In this document: positions 34,117-46,583 of the stretch, in pieces | How the letters are laid out: each line of letters opens with the position of its first letter | Position numbering within the stretch: the first letter of the stretch is position 1 | Source: Macrotrachela quadricornifera | Lineage: Eukaryota; Rotifera; Eurotatoria; Philodinida; Philodinidae | Direction of reading: 5' to 3' | DNA length: 64,000 nt | Assembly: GCA_022393335.1 (NCBI GenBank) | Contig: JAJEKB010000249.1 | Span: forward strand, 1 to 64,000 | The notes under the pieces: generated by a model | Seen by the model: the letters and a program-made list of their open reading frames with translations, nothing else | What the model was told of the DNA's origin: nothing | Databases searched by the model: none | Made by a program: the position numbers and the translations under genes

Positions 34117-37100
34117 TTTGTAATATATATGATGAAGTCTAAAATAATATAGATATTTAGATCATTTATCTTTTCTATATAGTGATACGTGTCTAGACAT
34201 AATGTTAATTGACCGTAGCGTAAAATCATTTTTCAAAAAAAAAGATTTTATATATAGTTAGTATTACAGTCAAATATCTAATTTTGTTTTTAATCAAACT
34301 ATTCTAGTGATAATTAAAGTGATGAGTGAAAAAAAAAGAATATATTTCTTTTCTTATAACAAATTTTCTACGTATCAGTTGTACTAACAAATTATCACTA
34401 ATTTCTTTGATATATAAGAACATAGAAAGAAATACAATTTGTCAGTATTACTATGTTATTCTTACCGTTATTGGTTATTTACATGTCTATAAAAATCATA
34501 CTGATCACAATGCAAATCATACATTAGCCATTTATGCTACTTGAGTTAGAAATAACAACAACAATAAGAATATTAGACAGACATTGCAAAGGAGGATAAA
34601 AAAAAAAGAGAGACTGGCATCTTCTTTTTTTTCTTCTTGTCAATGAAAGACGAGAATAGGGGAAAGAAAAAGAAGAGGAACAAGGCCATCTAGCCTTGTT
34701 TAGCTGATAGAATAATCAAGGATGATGACTTGTATTTTCTGTTTCTTTTTTTCCTTCTTCGATCCGCAACATATAGAACACGAACTCTGGTAAACGACAC
34801 ACACATACACACACATAGACAAATATTAGAAAAAGAAGAGGGAGAAAGAAGATGAATGATTATCACCATTTGTCTGTCAACTAACCCTCCTTTCTTTTTT
34901 GATGACAATATTCAATATTAGCGATGACCATTCAATTGTCTCTAGACATGCAAGAGGCTTCCAACAATTGATGAACTATACATAAGAAAGAAAAAGTTGA
35001 AGTTAGGAAGAAAAAAAAATATGGTATCACTAATTTATTCATCTCTCTTCACACATACGTACATATTGTAGACGTGAAATGCAAATTTAAACTATAATAA
35101 GATAAAAATCCATCATCTCTTTTCGTACGATCGTTGTTCTAATTTCCCAATAGACTTTTGTTGGCACAGTCCATGCTCAATGTAACATAGTAACATGCTT
35201 CAAACAATGTGTGATTGCGCCATAACTGCCGTCTCATTCTTTTTTTTTTTCTCACATTCAATTCAATGTCAATAGGGCTGTTCGGCATACAATGAATCTT
35301 TCTTTACTGATGATGAGTGGGTAGAAATCGAGAGTACTCTCGCTTGTCAGCACAGCAAGAATACTAGGGTGGAGTCTATCTATAATTATAGATCAAAACT
35401 CAACCAATATATATATATATACATATTGTTGATAAGTGATCATATATATATAGAAAGAAGAAAAGAATGGGATACTTTTAATATCTTATTGCTGTATTTG
35501 ATACTAACGTGTGAGAACTGTATTACGTTTTGAATCATCAGTCAGTCTGTCTAGGTATAGACATATGTCTGTCTTTTTACAGAAGATTGATAGGCTTCAA
35601 ATGTCATTAGTATTTATATTACATTGTGATGTGTAAATAAGACGTTTAAAAAATCAACAAAAAAAAAAACGATATAATATTAATAATAAGTCGCATTTGT
35701 TTCTTCCATATTTTTTCTATCAAAGACATCTTATTTATAAAATGATACAACAATACTGATTTATATTTAAAAAAAAAAGAAATCAAGTAAAATATACACT
35801 CATTATGTTGGTCATAATGCACCAACTTGATAATAAAATATAATATTATTACATTCATTTGAATGAAAACTTAATGTATATATTTTCTTTCTTCACTTTA
35901 ATTATTTGTAGTGGATTTTTACATTAAGATAAATACGATAAAATTTATTTTTAATTAAAATAAAATTTGTGATTGAAACTAAAACTTGATGAAAAGTCTT
36001 ATCGGTAATTATTCATTACGTTCAGATTGAATAGTTTCATTAATAATAAAAGAAAAGATGAAAAAGAATATTTCTTTTGCTTTTTCATTAATTATTTAGA
36101 TGTATTGAATAATTCTGTGAGAATATAGCAAGCTGTTGAACTATTAGAAATGCTATTACAAAAATGAATAAAGATACAATTAATCTAAATTTATATTGTA
36201 AAGTTTATCGCTAAACTTCAAAGTCCATATACTATTACAATAGGATAGATAGAAATGCATTTGAACAGTGTTATTATCACGATATCATTAATATTTCAAT
36301 GCAATCGAAATTCATAAGATAATGTCATACCAATGATTTGAATAGACTAAGATGTATGAACCTTGATTAAATCGTATTCGTTTTTTTTTCTTATATATTA
36401 TATGAATATTTTATTGTGCGTGATACATGATTAATATTTTTTATATAACATCAACGTGTTGATAGAACTATTTTTATTTGGTATAATATGAAGTAAATAG
36501 TTGTTGATGCCTACGTTTATTTTGTATATAATATTCTGCAATTAGACGACTAAAAGAAAACAAATATCTACGATAATGACATATCATTTTATTGGATGAC
36601 ATTAATTCGTTTAATCTGAAAGAAAAATAGAAAATATTGACATGACTTTTTTCTTTATTTAATATCTCTGCTCTTTTAAATATTCGATATAAAATGTATT
36701 TAAGGGTCATATGATTATTTAATGTTGGAGTCTTATCAATAAAATAAAAATGTTATGTTTTTATCCGAACAAAAGAAAACCAGTGCTTTTGCAACTCCCA
36801 TTCAATTAATAATTAACACGACATACAACTACTTGTTATAGAGATGAACTAAGAAGCAATCTGATTACGATGAACAAGTAGATTTTGAGTATGTATACAG
36901 CATATAAATACGATTGTTACAATCATTTTTCTGAATTCAATTAAATATTTTCATATAATTTTACTTTGCTTCTAGAGTTAATATATTTTTATTAAATAAT
37001 TGAAAGGTTTTATAGAAGTTAATTGATTAATAATGTGTATATATAGATTAAATTGTTTTTTAAATAAAGTTCACTTTGTAAAGAAAAAAAGAATTCTCGA

Positions 37101-37931
37101 TGAATCAATTCATTTCTACATAAGGTCAAATAAAATTCAACTTCTTGAATACTCCCACGACCTGTTTCATCATATGTATATGATTTATAAATAAAAATCA
37201 ATTTTTTTATTTTCATATAATTAGCCTATGATATTTTTTTTTGAAGTATCAATGAATACTTATAGCACATACGTATATAATTTATAATTAACAAGTACCT
37301 GCAATAAGTATATTCATCAGAGTAAATAAGGATTAGACTGAAAACATGCTTAAGATAACATCTGAAGTATATTTTGATTATTATCACATTCGTTTCATTG
37401 TCAATCATATTTTCCGACAGACAGAGACTGATACAAAATATATTTCTTCGTCTTCTTCTTCTTCTCCATCTGTTAGTTTGTCTACTAGTTACAAATAGAA
37501 AAAGAAAGTCAATAATTATAGAAATGTCACCACTAGCCATCGACCGAACAAAAAATAAAAAAAGAGATTTCTGAATCTAATAGAAAGATTCCATTTATTC
37601 TATATTTGTATCATTTGAATAATACTTGGACATAAACTAGAATACTGTTTTAATATTTGACGTTTGCCTTTGACGATCAAATTCTTCTTTCATTTCTCTT
37701 TTTTGTCTGTTCGTTCTGTCTGGCAACATACAAAACTACCGCTACCGTCGTCATCGATTGATTTTGCTTTGCAGTGGTACAAGCATACATCCAAATACAT
37801 ACACATACATATCGAATACAATTGAAACGAAAGAAAAACGACGACGAAAGTCATTGTCAGCATTTTGACACCCTCATTCATCAAACACTCATCATTGATT
37901 CTTGACGAGCTAATACAACATACACGAGTAG
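34117..37931. other. Large divergent intergenic region
   Basis: About 3.8 kb between the gap-broken gene (minus) and the discoidin gene (plus). AT-rich, with a CA/TA microsatellite near 34797-34822. No gene recognised. The right end (to 37931) is probably the 5' UTR exon of the discoidin gene, since it ends in a consensus donor. Confidence 0.5.
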
Positions 37932-38059
37932 GTGAGTATATTATATTATATTTTCATGGTATACTAGCATTATCATTAAGTCCTATACAGCCAAATATTG
38001 TGAATACCTATAGTTTTTATTTATAATATACATTATATTATTAACTTAATTTTTTATAG
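37932..38059 (+). other. Probable 5' UTR intron of the discoidin gene
   Basis: CGAGTAG followed by GTGAGTAT is the best donor in the area and TTTTTTATAG an acceptor 128 nt on. The ATG of the signal-peptide frame is at 38111, 51 nt after this acceptor. It shows that some genes here use ordinary cis-spliced leaders. Confidence 0.55.
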
Positions 38060-38110
38060 AAGAAGATTAAACAATTATATTGATTATTGTTCTCACGATA
38101 TGTTTTTGTC

Positions 38111-40534
38111 ATGGTCACTGTTCTTCTACTATTCTATTTGTTGGACCTTCACATTCCGATAATTAACGGTAAGTATTAGTTATGTATATATATATTAGTT
38201 GTGAACAGAAAGTATAGAATTACTGTTATTCTTTTTTTTGTCATAAGCAATTACTACTAATTTGCAATGAACTTTCTCGCACGGAAAAAAATGAAAGAAA
38301 ATCGATTTTCTTTTTTCATTCTTATATATTTTGACATTTTAACGGTAAGCCACAAACAACGACAACCATTAAGTACAATATGAAATTCAATTCCCATATA
38401 TTCTTTCATCAATTCATCTGATGTGACATTGTATACTTGAAAAAAGAGAAAAAAAACAAAGAAAACTAATTATCACTAGAACTATTACGATAAGTGTTTA
38501 AAAAAAAGAAGGAATGAAAGAAAAATGTAATGAGATGAGATATATCAAGGATGATATGAATATGGGATCAATAAACAGCAAGAAAAAAGTTTCGATCTAT
38601 GAACAATGTATTTTAACATTTTCAACTTCTAGCTGCCTGTAGTGTTCCACTTGGTTTAAGTACAGGTGAAATAAAAGATTGGCAAATAACAGCAAGTAGT
38701 ATTGATGAACAACGTAAAGAACAATGTCAAGCAAATTTTATTCGCCTTTATTCAAATGATAATGATCGTGCTTGGTGTCCAAGAATAAATCAACCACATC
38801 AATGGATTCAAATTGATCTTGGTACACCAACAAAAGTAATTATCTCATATAATAAAATTTCTTTTTCTTTTATTTAATTTATTCATATAAATAGTTACAT
38901 GGCTTCATGACGCAAGGTCGATCGGGTTCAGGAGAATGGATTACAGCTTTACTTATATCACATAGTCTTGATTATTATCATTGGAATTATATAACAGATA
39001 GTGAGGGTAATCAAAATATTTTTACTGCAAATCATGATGCTGTTTCTATTCGTTATCAATATTTTCGAATACCATTTTATGCAAGATTTATTCGATTTCA
39101 TCTTGTTTCATGGCATTTTCGTCCAAGTCTTCGTTTAGAACTTGTAGGATGTCAAGGTAAAAAATGTTTTTTATTATTATTTAAATTTAATTTTTATTTT
39201 GTTTTTTAGAATGTAATAAACCATTAGTTTTTGTTCCATATACTCGTTTTTCAGCATCATCATCAATTCCAACTCGTTATCGTGCAACATGTCAACCACG
39301 TGATGCTTTTTTATTAAGTAATAAAGGATGGTGTGCACGATATAAACAAGGTTTCATATGTTTATTTTTATTAAAAAAATAAAAATTTTTTTTTCGTGAT
39401 TTTTTTTTAAGTAAAAGATAATTGGTTACAAATTGATATTGGTCATCCGACACGTGTTACAGCATTAGTAACAAAAGGTCGAGGTGATCGAGGTGAACAA
39501 TGGGTAACTAAATATGTATTAGCTTTTTCTAATGATACACGTTTATGGATTTATTATAATGATGCACAACGAACAGAACCTAAAGTATAAATAAAGATAA
39601 AATTATTTTGTTTTTGATAAAAAGTTTTTTTGTTAGATATTTAGTGGTAATTATGATAAATCACTTGAACGAATTCATTATTTAAATCAACCATTTACTG
39701 CACGATTTATAAAATTTTTTCCAAAAGAATGGAATAATAGATTATCTATGCGTGCTGGTCTACTGGGATGTCCACATAAAGGTATTTTTATTTTAGAAAA
39801 ATAAATCAAATTTTTATTTTTTTTGTTTTATAGGTCCTTGTTGTCTTGGTTATTTTCGTGTACATCCTGAAGCGCCATGCGGTTTGTACAAGATATTTTT
39901 TGAAAATTTAAATAAATTTTTTTTATTTTTTCTCTAGTGGAAAATCTTGCACATAGAAAACGTATATCACTAAATGATCTTACACATCCATCAGTTTATT
40001 CTCCTCAACAAACATTTTTATCTTATTTAATTGATGGTTATGATGTTCCATCACGTTGTTCAGCAATTGATTCAACTCGTTGTAGAAATGGTGAACCACA
40101 TATTTTAATTGATCTTAATCGAAATTATTATGTTCATGGAATTATCATTCAACAACTTGATACATGTAAAAATTCTTATTTTTTCTTCTTTTTCATTATA
40201 TAAAAAATTTAAAAAAAAAACAAACTTTATTTTAGTTTCTCATTTATCACAAGATGATTATCTATCTCGATTTCAACTTGATCGTATTATTATTTATATA
40301 ACACGTGATATATATCTTGATTCTCATCAATATAATACAGCACAATGTGCATTAGTTACACGTACAAATTATGGTATTCTATCTCAACGTATACATCTTC
40401 AATGTCAAACACCAATATTTGGTCGTTATATTCATATTCAACTTATTGGTATAAGAACAGTAACAAATCGAACACAAACACGATTATCATTACCATTTAA
40501 AGCTCATTTTTGTGAAATTTATGCGTATAATTAG
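38111..40534 (+). CDS. Secreted protein with two F5/8-type C (discoidin) domains and an F-type-lectin-like domain
   Basis: A signal peptide (MVTVLLLFYLLDLHIPIIN) is encoded by exon 1. After a 464-nt intron, discoidin domain 1 runs from CSVPLGLSTGEIKDWQITAS through WIQIDLGTPTK, GFMTQGRSGSGEWITAL and YARFIRFHLVSWH to LRLELVGCQ. Domain 2 runs from CNKPLVFVPYTRFSASSS through NWLQIDIGHPTRVTALVTKG and FTARFIKFFPKEW to LLGC. A third, C-terminal domain (VENLAHRKRISLNDL..., HILIDLNRNYYVHGIIIQQL, FGRYIHIQLIGI) resembles fucolectin/F-type lectin. Such domains bind glycans or phospholipids outside cells. No transmembrane segment or kinase follows, so it is secreted. Seven or eight short-intron exons. An out-of-frame ATG at 38100 overlaps the start (20-codon uORF). 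Ligand unknown. Confidence 0.82.
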
Positions 40535-42856
40535 AATAATTTGAATTGTCCGGTGAAGAATATGAATTAAACGAGTTGATAAAAGAATATTAAATGAATC
40601 TCACATAAATATATCAGGAAAATTGTTTGTTGTATGAAAATGTCATTCTTTTTTTTTACATAATGAAAAAAACGAATTTGTTAATAAAAATAAATGGTAT
40701 CAGTAAACAGTAATAATGAGTTTTTATTACATTTATCAAAAGAAATATGACGTATATGAACTCTTTATTTCCATTAAAAATATTTAGTTTTGTTAATGAT
40801 TATATTTTAGTAATAAATAATTTGATGATGCAACATATTTACTGATCACCAGTGACAGCATAGAAAGTTAAAATTCATATTGATACGAGTAAGAAGTCTA
40901 TTGACAATTTTCGTAAGAAAACTTTCCAAAATGTCAGTTGTTATTTCTAACCAACTTTTATCAATTTTCAAAAACACAATATGTTCATTACGATGACATA
41001 AAGCGTTCTTATCAATAGATTGTCTTTAAGAAATTAAGATGATCTGAGCTTCAGAAAAGTCATTGTTCGTTTTCATGTTAGTTTAAATTTTCGGAGTTTG
41101 AATACTGAGCATTGAATGTTTCTTAATGGACTGCAGACATCCACATGATAAACATAAATAGAAATTCTAACTACATCTATATTTTGAATATTTTAATGGC
41201 GTTAATACTGTATATGTACAAACTTAAACTACTTTATTAAAACTGATTAAGAATCTCGAAGAATACTGTTTTAAAGATGTAGTAATGGTAGCTTATCGGA
41301 TAACTTGTCTCCTTTAAATTTTTCTCATGTTTATGAGTAAAAATGCAATATATAGGATAGGGAACTGAGACATGATTAATATGTATTTTTAATTTATGCT
41401 CTACATAATTCGATATACTACTGAAATTAAATGAATTCTGTACATCTAAAGTTTTCATGGTATTAAGACTTTTATTTATGTTGATTATGTGGATATGTGT
41501 AGTTCTTTATAAAGCACTCAATGCTAAAGCTTCGAAGTCTAAGTACTTAATCAATAGAGAAGGTGATGTTTTCGATAAAATTGCAGTGGTCTTTCGAAAG
41601 TTGAGATTAATTCAACTCATCAAGTTCTACACACCGGCATCAAATCAATTATAAATGAAGACTTGCATTTAGAAATCTTTCTTAGTAAATATGAATTATT
41701 CCAAATTTATTATCTATTGATTCTAATAGATTCATAGTATGCACGACTTTTTGAAGTTATATATGCATGTATGTATGGCATATAGTGTCATTAGAGCAAC
41801 AAAAACATCCTTAGTTTTTTTTTTGAAGAAATTTTGAGTAGTTTCACATAATCCATTTCGTGTTATATAATTTCATCATAAATTGCAAGAAAATAGGGTG
41901 AATCTAATTTGACTTTTGATAATACTGTTTAAAACATGATTGTATAGAGTATGAGAAATTTAATTTAACTTTTTTTAGTTCATTAAAAATGAAGTTACAT
42001 CGATATGTTATTTTTATAATTTGTATAAACAATGATGTAACTGACTTTAGTCTTTCTGTGATTGTAAAACAAGAATTTTATCGAAATATTGTCATTAAAA
42101 TTATATAATATGTCTATCCTTGACCCATTTATTTTATTTAAAATGAAGATGATAACATATCTCTAATTAATTATTCGTGAAAATTCCATTCATAGAAATT
42201 ATTTAAGATAAATTTTCATTTACTTTTTTTTTCTTACATGTAAATAACATCTGATTCGATTCATGCTAGAAATCTATTGATTATACTACTATATCTGTGC
42301 CATATATAGAAACAAACTCAACATGAAAATTATATAGACATATAATGATAGCCTAGTACAATAATTAAAGTGAATTCATCAATATATTTTTTTTCTCTTA
42401 TATCATTGTGTTAAAAATGAGAAGATTTTTTTAATTTAATTTTTGACTTTTACAATAAAATGAACATTTTATGATTAATGCCAACAATGAATTAAAATGC
42501 TGTTGTGTAGCATATAGTTTTTTTTTCTCGATTGATTACTACTTGGAGAACAACCTCTTTCAATATATGCATAGAAAAGGCCACATACATAAATGAAGTC
42601 TCTATATAAATAAATGTATGTGTAATGTGGGATGTATGTGTTTGAAGGAGAAGAAAAAAAACGAAGAAACGAGAAAAATGTATTTTTTTTTTGGAATAGA
42701 ATAACGTAACCAGGAAAGAACAAGAATATGGAGAAGGTCGTACAGTGATGTAAAAAAAAACGACGAGTGGCCAAATTATCAAGGTTGTAAAGAAAGAAGA
42801 AAAAAAAGATCTTGCTTCCTTTTTTTTTGTTGTTTCGTGTGTGCGTGTGATTCACC
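40535..42856. other. Intergenic, no gene seen
   Basis: 2.3 kb of AT-rich sequence between two plus-strand genes. Short open frames lack coding character. Confidence 0.5.
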
Positions 42857-43480
42857 ATGAGATGGCAATATTGTTCGCAAATTTTTAACATATTTTTAGC
42901 TACTATTATTCTTTGTTCTTTTATTCAAGGTCTGCTCTTTTAATTCTAAACTATTAAATTCTAAAAAACTTTTCTTCTTATTTTTCTCTATTAGTTGATG
43001 GAAAAATTCGTCGTCGTCGTCAATTTACTTATAATAATTATGGAAGCTATGCACTTGATCCTGCAGTAGTAGCGTATTATGGAGCTTCTGGTGGTGGTAG
43101 CTATACGGGTAATAATGCTCAACAAAACAATCGTTTTATTGTTGGTGGAGTAGCTTATCAATATCCAACACCTGTTAATGTCATGAGTGGAGGTTCATAC
43201 AATCCACAACAATATAATATTTATCCAAGTGGATCAGCTGGTTATTATGGTAAAAGAATAAATAATATTTTACTAAAGAAAAATTTTGTATTTCTTTTTA
43301 TTAGCTAATATGAACAATATGCGATTACCATCACCAGATGGATGGTATTCAGCATATTATTTTCAAGGATATCCATTTATACCAATTTATAATAGTGCTC
43401 AACGTCATACAAATATATCAATCATTATTAAACTATTTTTTATGTTATTCACTTGCCTTATTTACACTCGTATTCTGTAA
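42857..43480 (+). CDS. Small Gly/Tyr-rich secreted or GPI-anchored protein
   Basis: Three exons (42857-42929, 42995-43249, 43305-43480) give 167 residues in frame. The N-terminal signal sequence (YCSQIFNIFLATIILCSF) is followed by DGKIRRRRQFTY, a potential proprotein-convertase site. The body is rich in Gly, Tyr, Asn and Ser (NYGSYALDPAVVAYYGASGG; YNPQQYNIYPSGSAGYY), recalling structural extracellular or adhesive proteins. The C-terminus is hydrophobic (ISIIIKLFFMLFTCLIYTRI), fitting a GPI-attachment signal or a tail anchor. Family not recognised. Confidence 0.65.
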
Positions 43481-46256
43481 ATATATATTTTATACGAAAC
43501 ATGTGTATGCTATTGCATAAAAAAATGACAATTAGATATAAATAAATTTACATAGTCCCTTTGTAGCATACAACCGATTTGATTTGATACCATCGTATTT
43601 TAATGATAGTTCACTAATGTAACAAAAATTCAATATTGTTTAGTATATCTATCAGTTACTACTAATAAATGTACCTAGGAGATGATTTTTTTTCTTTCTG
43701 TTTGTTGAATTAAAAGCTATTATAAGATTTCTTTCGTTGCATTTTTCATGCTTTGACGTTAATCATGATCCCGTAAAACAGCTTCCATATTGGAACTGTT
43801 GAATAAAATGAAGATGTTTGCGACGATACTATTAAAATATAACTTTTTAATGCAGTGCGAAGCATAACATTTATGTATTTCTGTATGCTTTTTTTTTACT
43901 TTTTTCTGTTTCGACGTACATATCGAGATGATCTTCAGAATGAAAACTGAGAAAACATTGGTAACGGATGGACAACATCTGTTTTCTGATATTTTAACGA
44001 AAGTTCTGGTTGTTATCGTCATATCGAAAACAGCAAATGTTATCCGCTACTTTCTTTGAATAGGTAATTTTATACATGACAGCTATCAACACAGCTGATG
44101 AAAGATAATGAATTATACAGATAATTAGACGACCACTATACAACATTCCTTAGAAATATATATCATGTCTACTTTTCGAAAATCTTTCTGATGATTTCTT
44201 GGCAATCGACATTTCGAGCATCGCACTGCGTGTGCAATCCGAGTAAAACTTGAATGTCCTCTAGTATCAAATAGTATTCGCTAGCCACGCAAGAAAAACA
44301 ATCAAGAAAGAATGATGATGTGTGGAAACAACCAAATAATGACATTGTTCCTTCTGTTGTTGTCGATAGTTCGTCTGAAACACCAAAAGTTATCGAGCAA
44401 CAGCAAAAAAACAGCATTTCATCAATGGATATCAGACGTGAAAAAGCAGTTTTTTATGCAACACTGCTGTTGCTATTACATTTGGCCCAATTGTTATAAT
44501 TGTGCATGTCTTGCAAACAGTTTTAAAACTGTAACAATTGTATATGTCGTAATTGTAGTTGTTGCTTGAATTTTGGCTTCAGTGACAGTATTGATTGCTT
44601 TTATTAGAATATTTGTAACTTTTTATGTTGTCAATGTAGATTATGTAATATTTAACTAATGGGTCGAAGTTTTTTCCTCGAATACGATGTTTTTTGTGGT
44701 TTATTTTATTTGATGTTAATTTGATAAGGAAAACCATGATGATTTTAATACTTCTATATATATATACAATAGATGAGATGTATATAGATACATTCTTGTT
44801 AAATTGTAATACATGGTGAATATAATACAACAAAATTATTAATTTTTAATTAAAGGACGCTACAAATGATTATATAGATTTTTTTGAATAAATGTATAAC
44901 ATGAAAAATAGTATTCGTTTAATATCTTGCTATAATTATCATTATTTTGAAATCTAAAGTTATACTATATTCACATATTTATCACTAAAGAGTGACAGTA
45001 AGATATTCTTATTAGGTGTGAAATCCTAAAAGGCGGCTGATAAAGCGTATTTAATCTCATATCTAATAGTATAATTTATTAAGCGTTGGCAATTGTTTGG
45101 ATATTTATACTTGAGAGATTATTACAAGATAAAAATGTCTTTACTGATAATATATAGTTTTTTGCATGAGAATAACTGCAAAATGTACGTGATAGTAAAC
45201 CAATTCATTGTTTGTTTATGCAATAAAATGAGTTTTAGTATGACGGATAGACATTAAATGAAACTTAAAGTTGGAGTTCCATTCTGAAATTTGAGAAAGT
45301 AGTTTAATGTAATAAATTAAATAATTTGACAGAATTTAGATACTAGTATCTATATTTCATCAGAGATTATTAAACAAGTACAGTCTAAAGAATATGTTAC
45401 ATGTATCAGTTTCTTCATAAACAATAATCAATGATTTTTTTTAACTATTATAAAATTAAATTTATTCAAATATATTTATCATCAAATAAATATAATAAAT
45501 TATTTCGTATTCATTGGTTTTCTTTAACAATATTTCAAACCAATATTAATCTAATTCAATCATTTCATAGGAAAATGCATTTATTAATTTTAATTACTCA
45601 TTTCAATGAAATAATTAAATAAATAAATATTATTGATATTTGAAAAAGCAATTATTTAAATTGATTTACAAATTTGATCTTTAATAAATCATTATCAAAT
45701 ATAATGTTTATTGACATATTTGATAAATTAGTATTTGTTATAAACTTACATATTAATTATAATTATTTTAGTTATCTTGATCTATCTCATTTATATATTT
45801 ATATTATTCATTTTTAAAGTTTCTTGTCACAAGTAATTTAAGAAACTAAATTGTTGCTATCCTATATAATCATCTTAAATTACAAAAGTCAATATAGATA
45901 TAAAGGTAAAAACATTTACTTTTTATGAATAAAGATTAGTTTGAAGAAAATATGTTCTCGAAATCTGATAACTATTCTACTAATAACTTTAGTTTTGTAG
46001 AGTCATGCAGCATTTGTAGAAATATGAGACCGTATTTTTATTGACGAGATTGAAGGTCGAATAAAACTTGCATGCACTTTCATCAAGATTAGCTTAGTTT
46101 ATCAAAAGCTGCGATTAATCTATTTGCTTCTCCTTTTATTTGTCAATGTCTTCGATAGTTTGAGATATAAAAAAAACATTAAGATCAATAACAAGATTCC
46201 TCTGTACGTTTTATTATTTCAAAAATAGACATTTTAAAAAGCGACACATACACGTA
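43481..46256. other. Intergenic with a possible decayed Cys-rich relative
   Basis: Mostly AT-rich and empty. The part at about 43900-44580 has a less AT-biased composition. It holds a 50-codon open stretch (44287-44487, ..VWKQPNNDIVPSVVVDSS..) and, in another frame, a Cys cluster CCCYYIWPNCYNCACLANSF followed after a shift by CNNCICRNCSCC. It may be a broken member of the Cys-rich family or an unrelated old gene. Confidence 0.3.
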
Positions 46257-46583
46257 ATGCCAAATTCTACAATTGATAAGACAACAGTAAATCAATATCC
46301 AATAACACAACAATCTGCGAGCCCAGAGGTCTTAGGATATGCATATACATCCCGTACAACGGAAGAAACTTCTAAGCGAAAACAACGTCCATCGAATTCT
46401 TCGATACGTTGGAATACACCTTATTTTTGTTGTGATATCTTTTCATGTCTCTGTTTTTGTTGTTTATGTGCGTGCTGCTGTAATGATTCTGATTCAACCG
46501 ATGATAGTTGTTGTCTCTGTGATTCTGGTGATGATGGCTGCTGCGATGGTAGTGGATGTGATTGTGATGAATGTACTTGTTAA
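46257..46583 (+). CDS. Small Cys-rich protein, paralogue of the 19.6-kb gene
   Basis: 108 residues, single exon. The same plan as the protein at 19575-19889: a polar N-terminus (TTVNQYPITQQSASPEVLGY), a Cys/aromatic patch (YFCCDIFSCLCFCCLCACCC), an acidic spacer (NDSDSTDD), then a Cys/Asp/Gly tail (CCDGSGCDCDECTC). Both share the GYA turn before the patch and Asp-alternating Cys at the end, but here the octapeptide repeat is not regular. Likely a lineage-specific family; metal binding or lipid-modified membrane association are possible roles, not shown. Confidence 0.6.
   Translation: MPNSTIDKTTVNQYPITQQSASPEVLGYAYTSRTTEETSKRKQRPSNSSIRWNTPYFCCDIFSCLCFCCLCACCCNDSDSTDDSCCLCDSGDDGCCDGSGCDCDECTC

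Noticed and set aside
34797..34822. CA-rich tract as a regulatory element or CRISPR-like repeat
   Set aside because: Plain microsatellite; no spaced direct repeats anywhere in the window.
41237..41654. Open frames of 65-73 aa at 41.2-41.6 kb
   Set aside because: Within chance length for this composition; no start context, splice sites or recognisable motifs.
43759..44569. Three overlapping frames around 44 kb as genes
   Set aside because: No signal, domain or splice support; only a weak Cys-cluster resemblance, kept as a low-confidence note.
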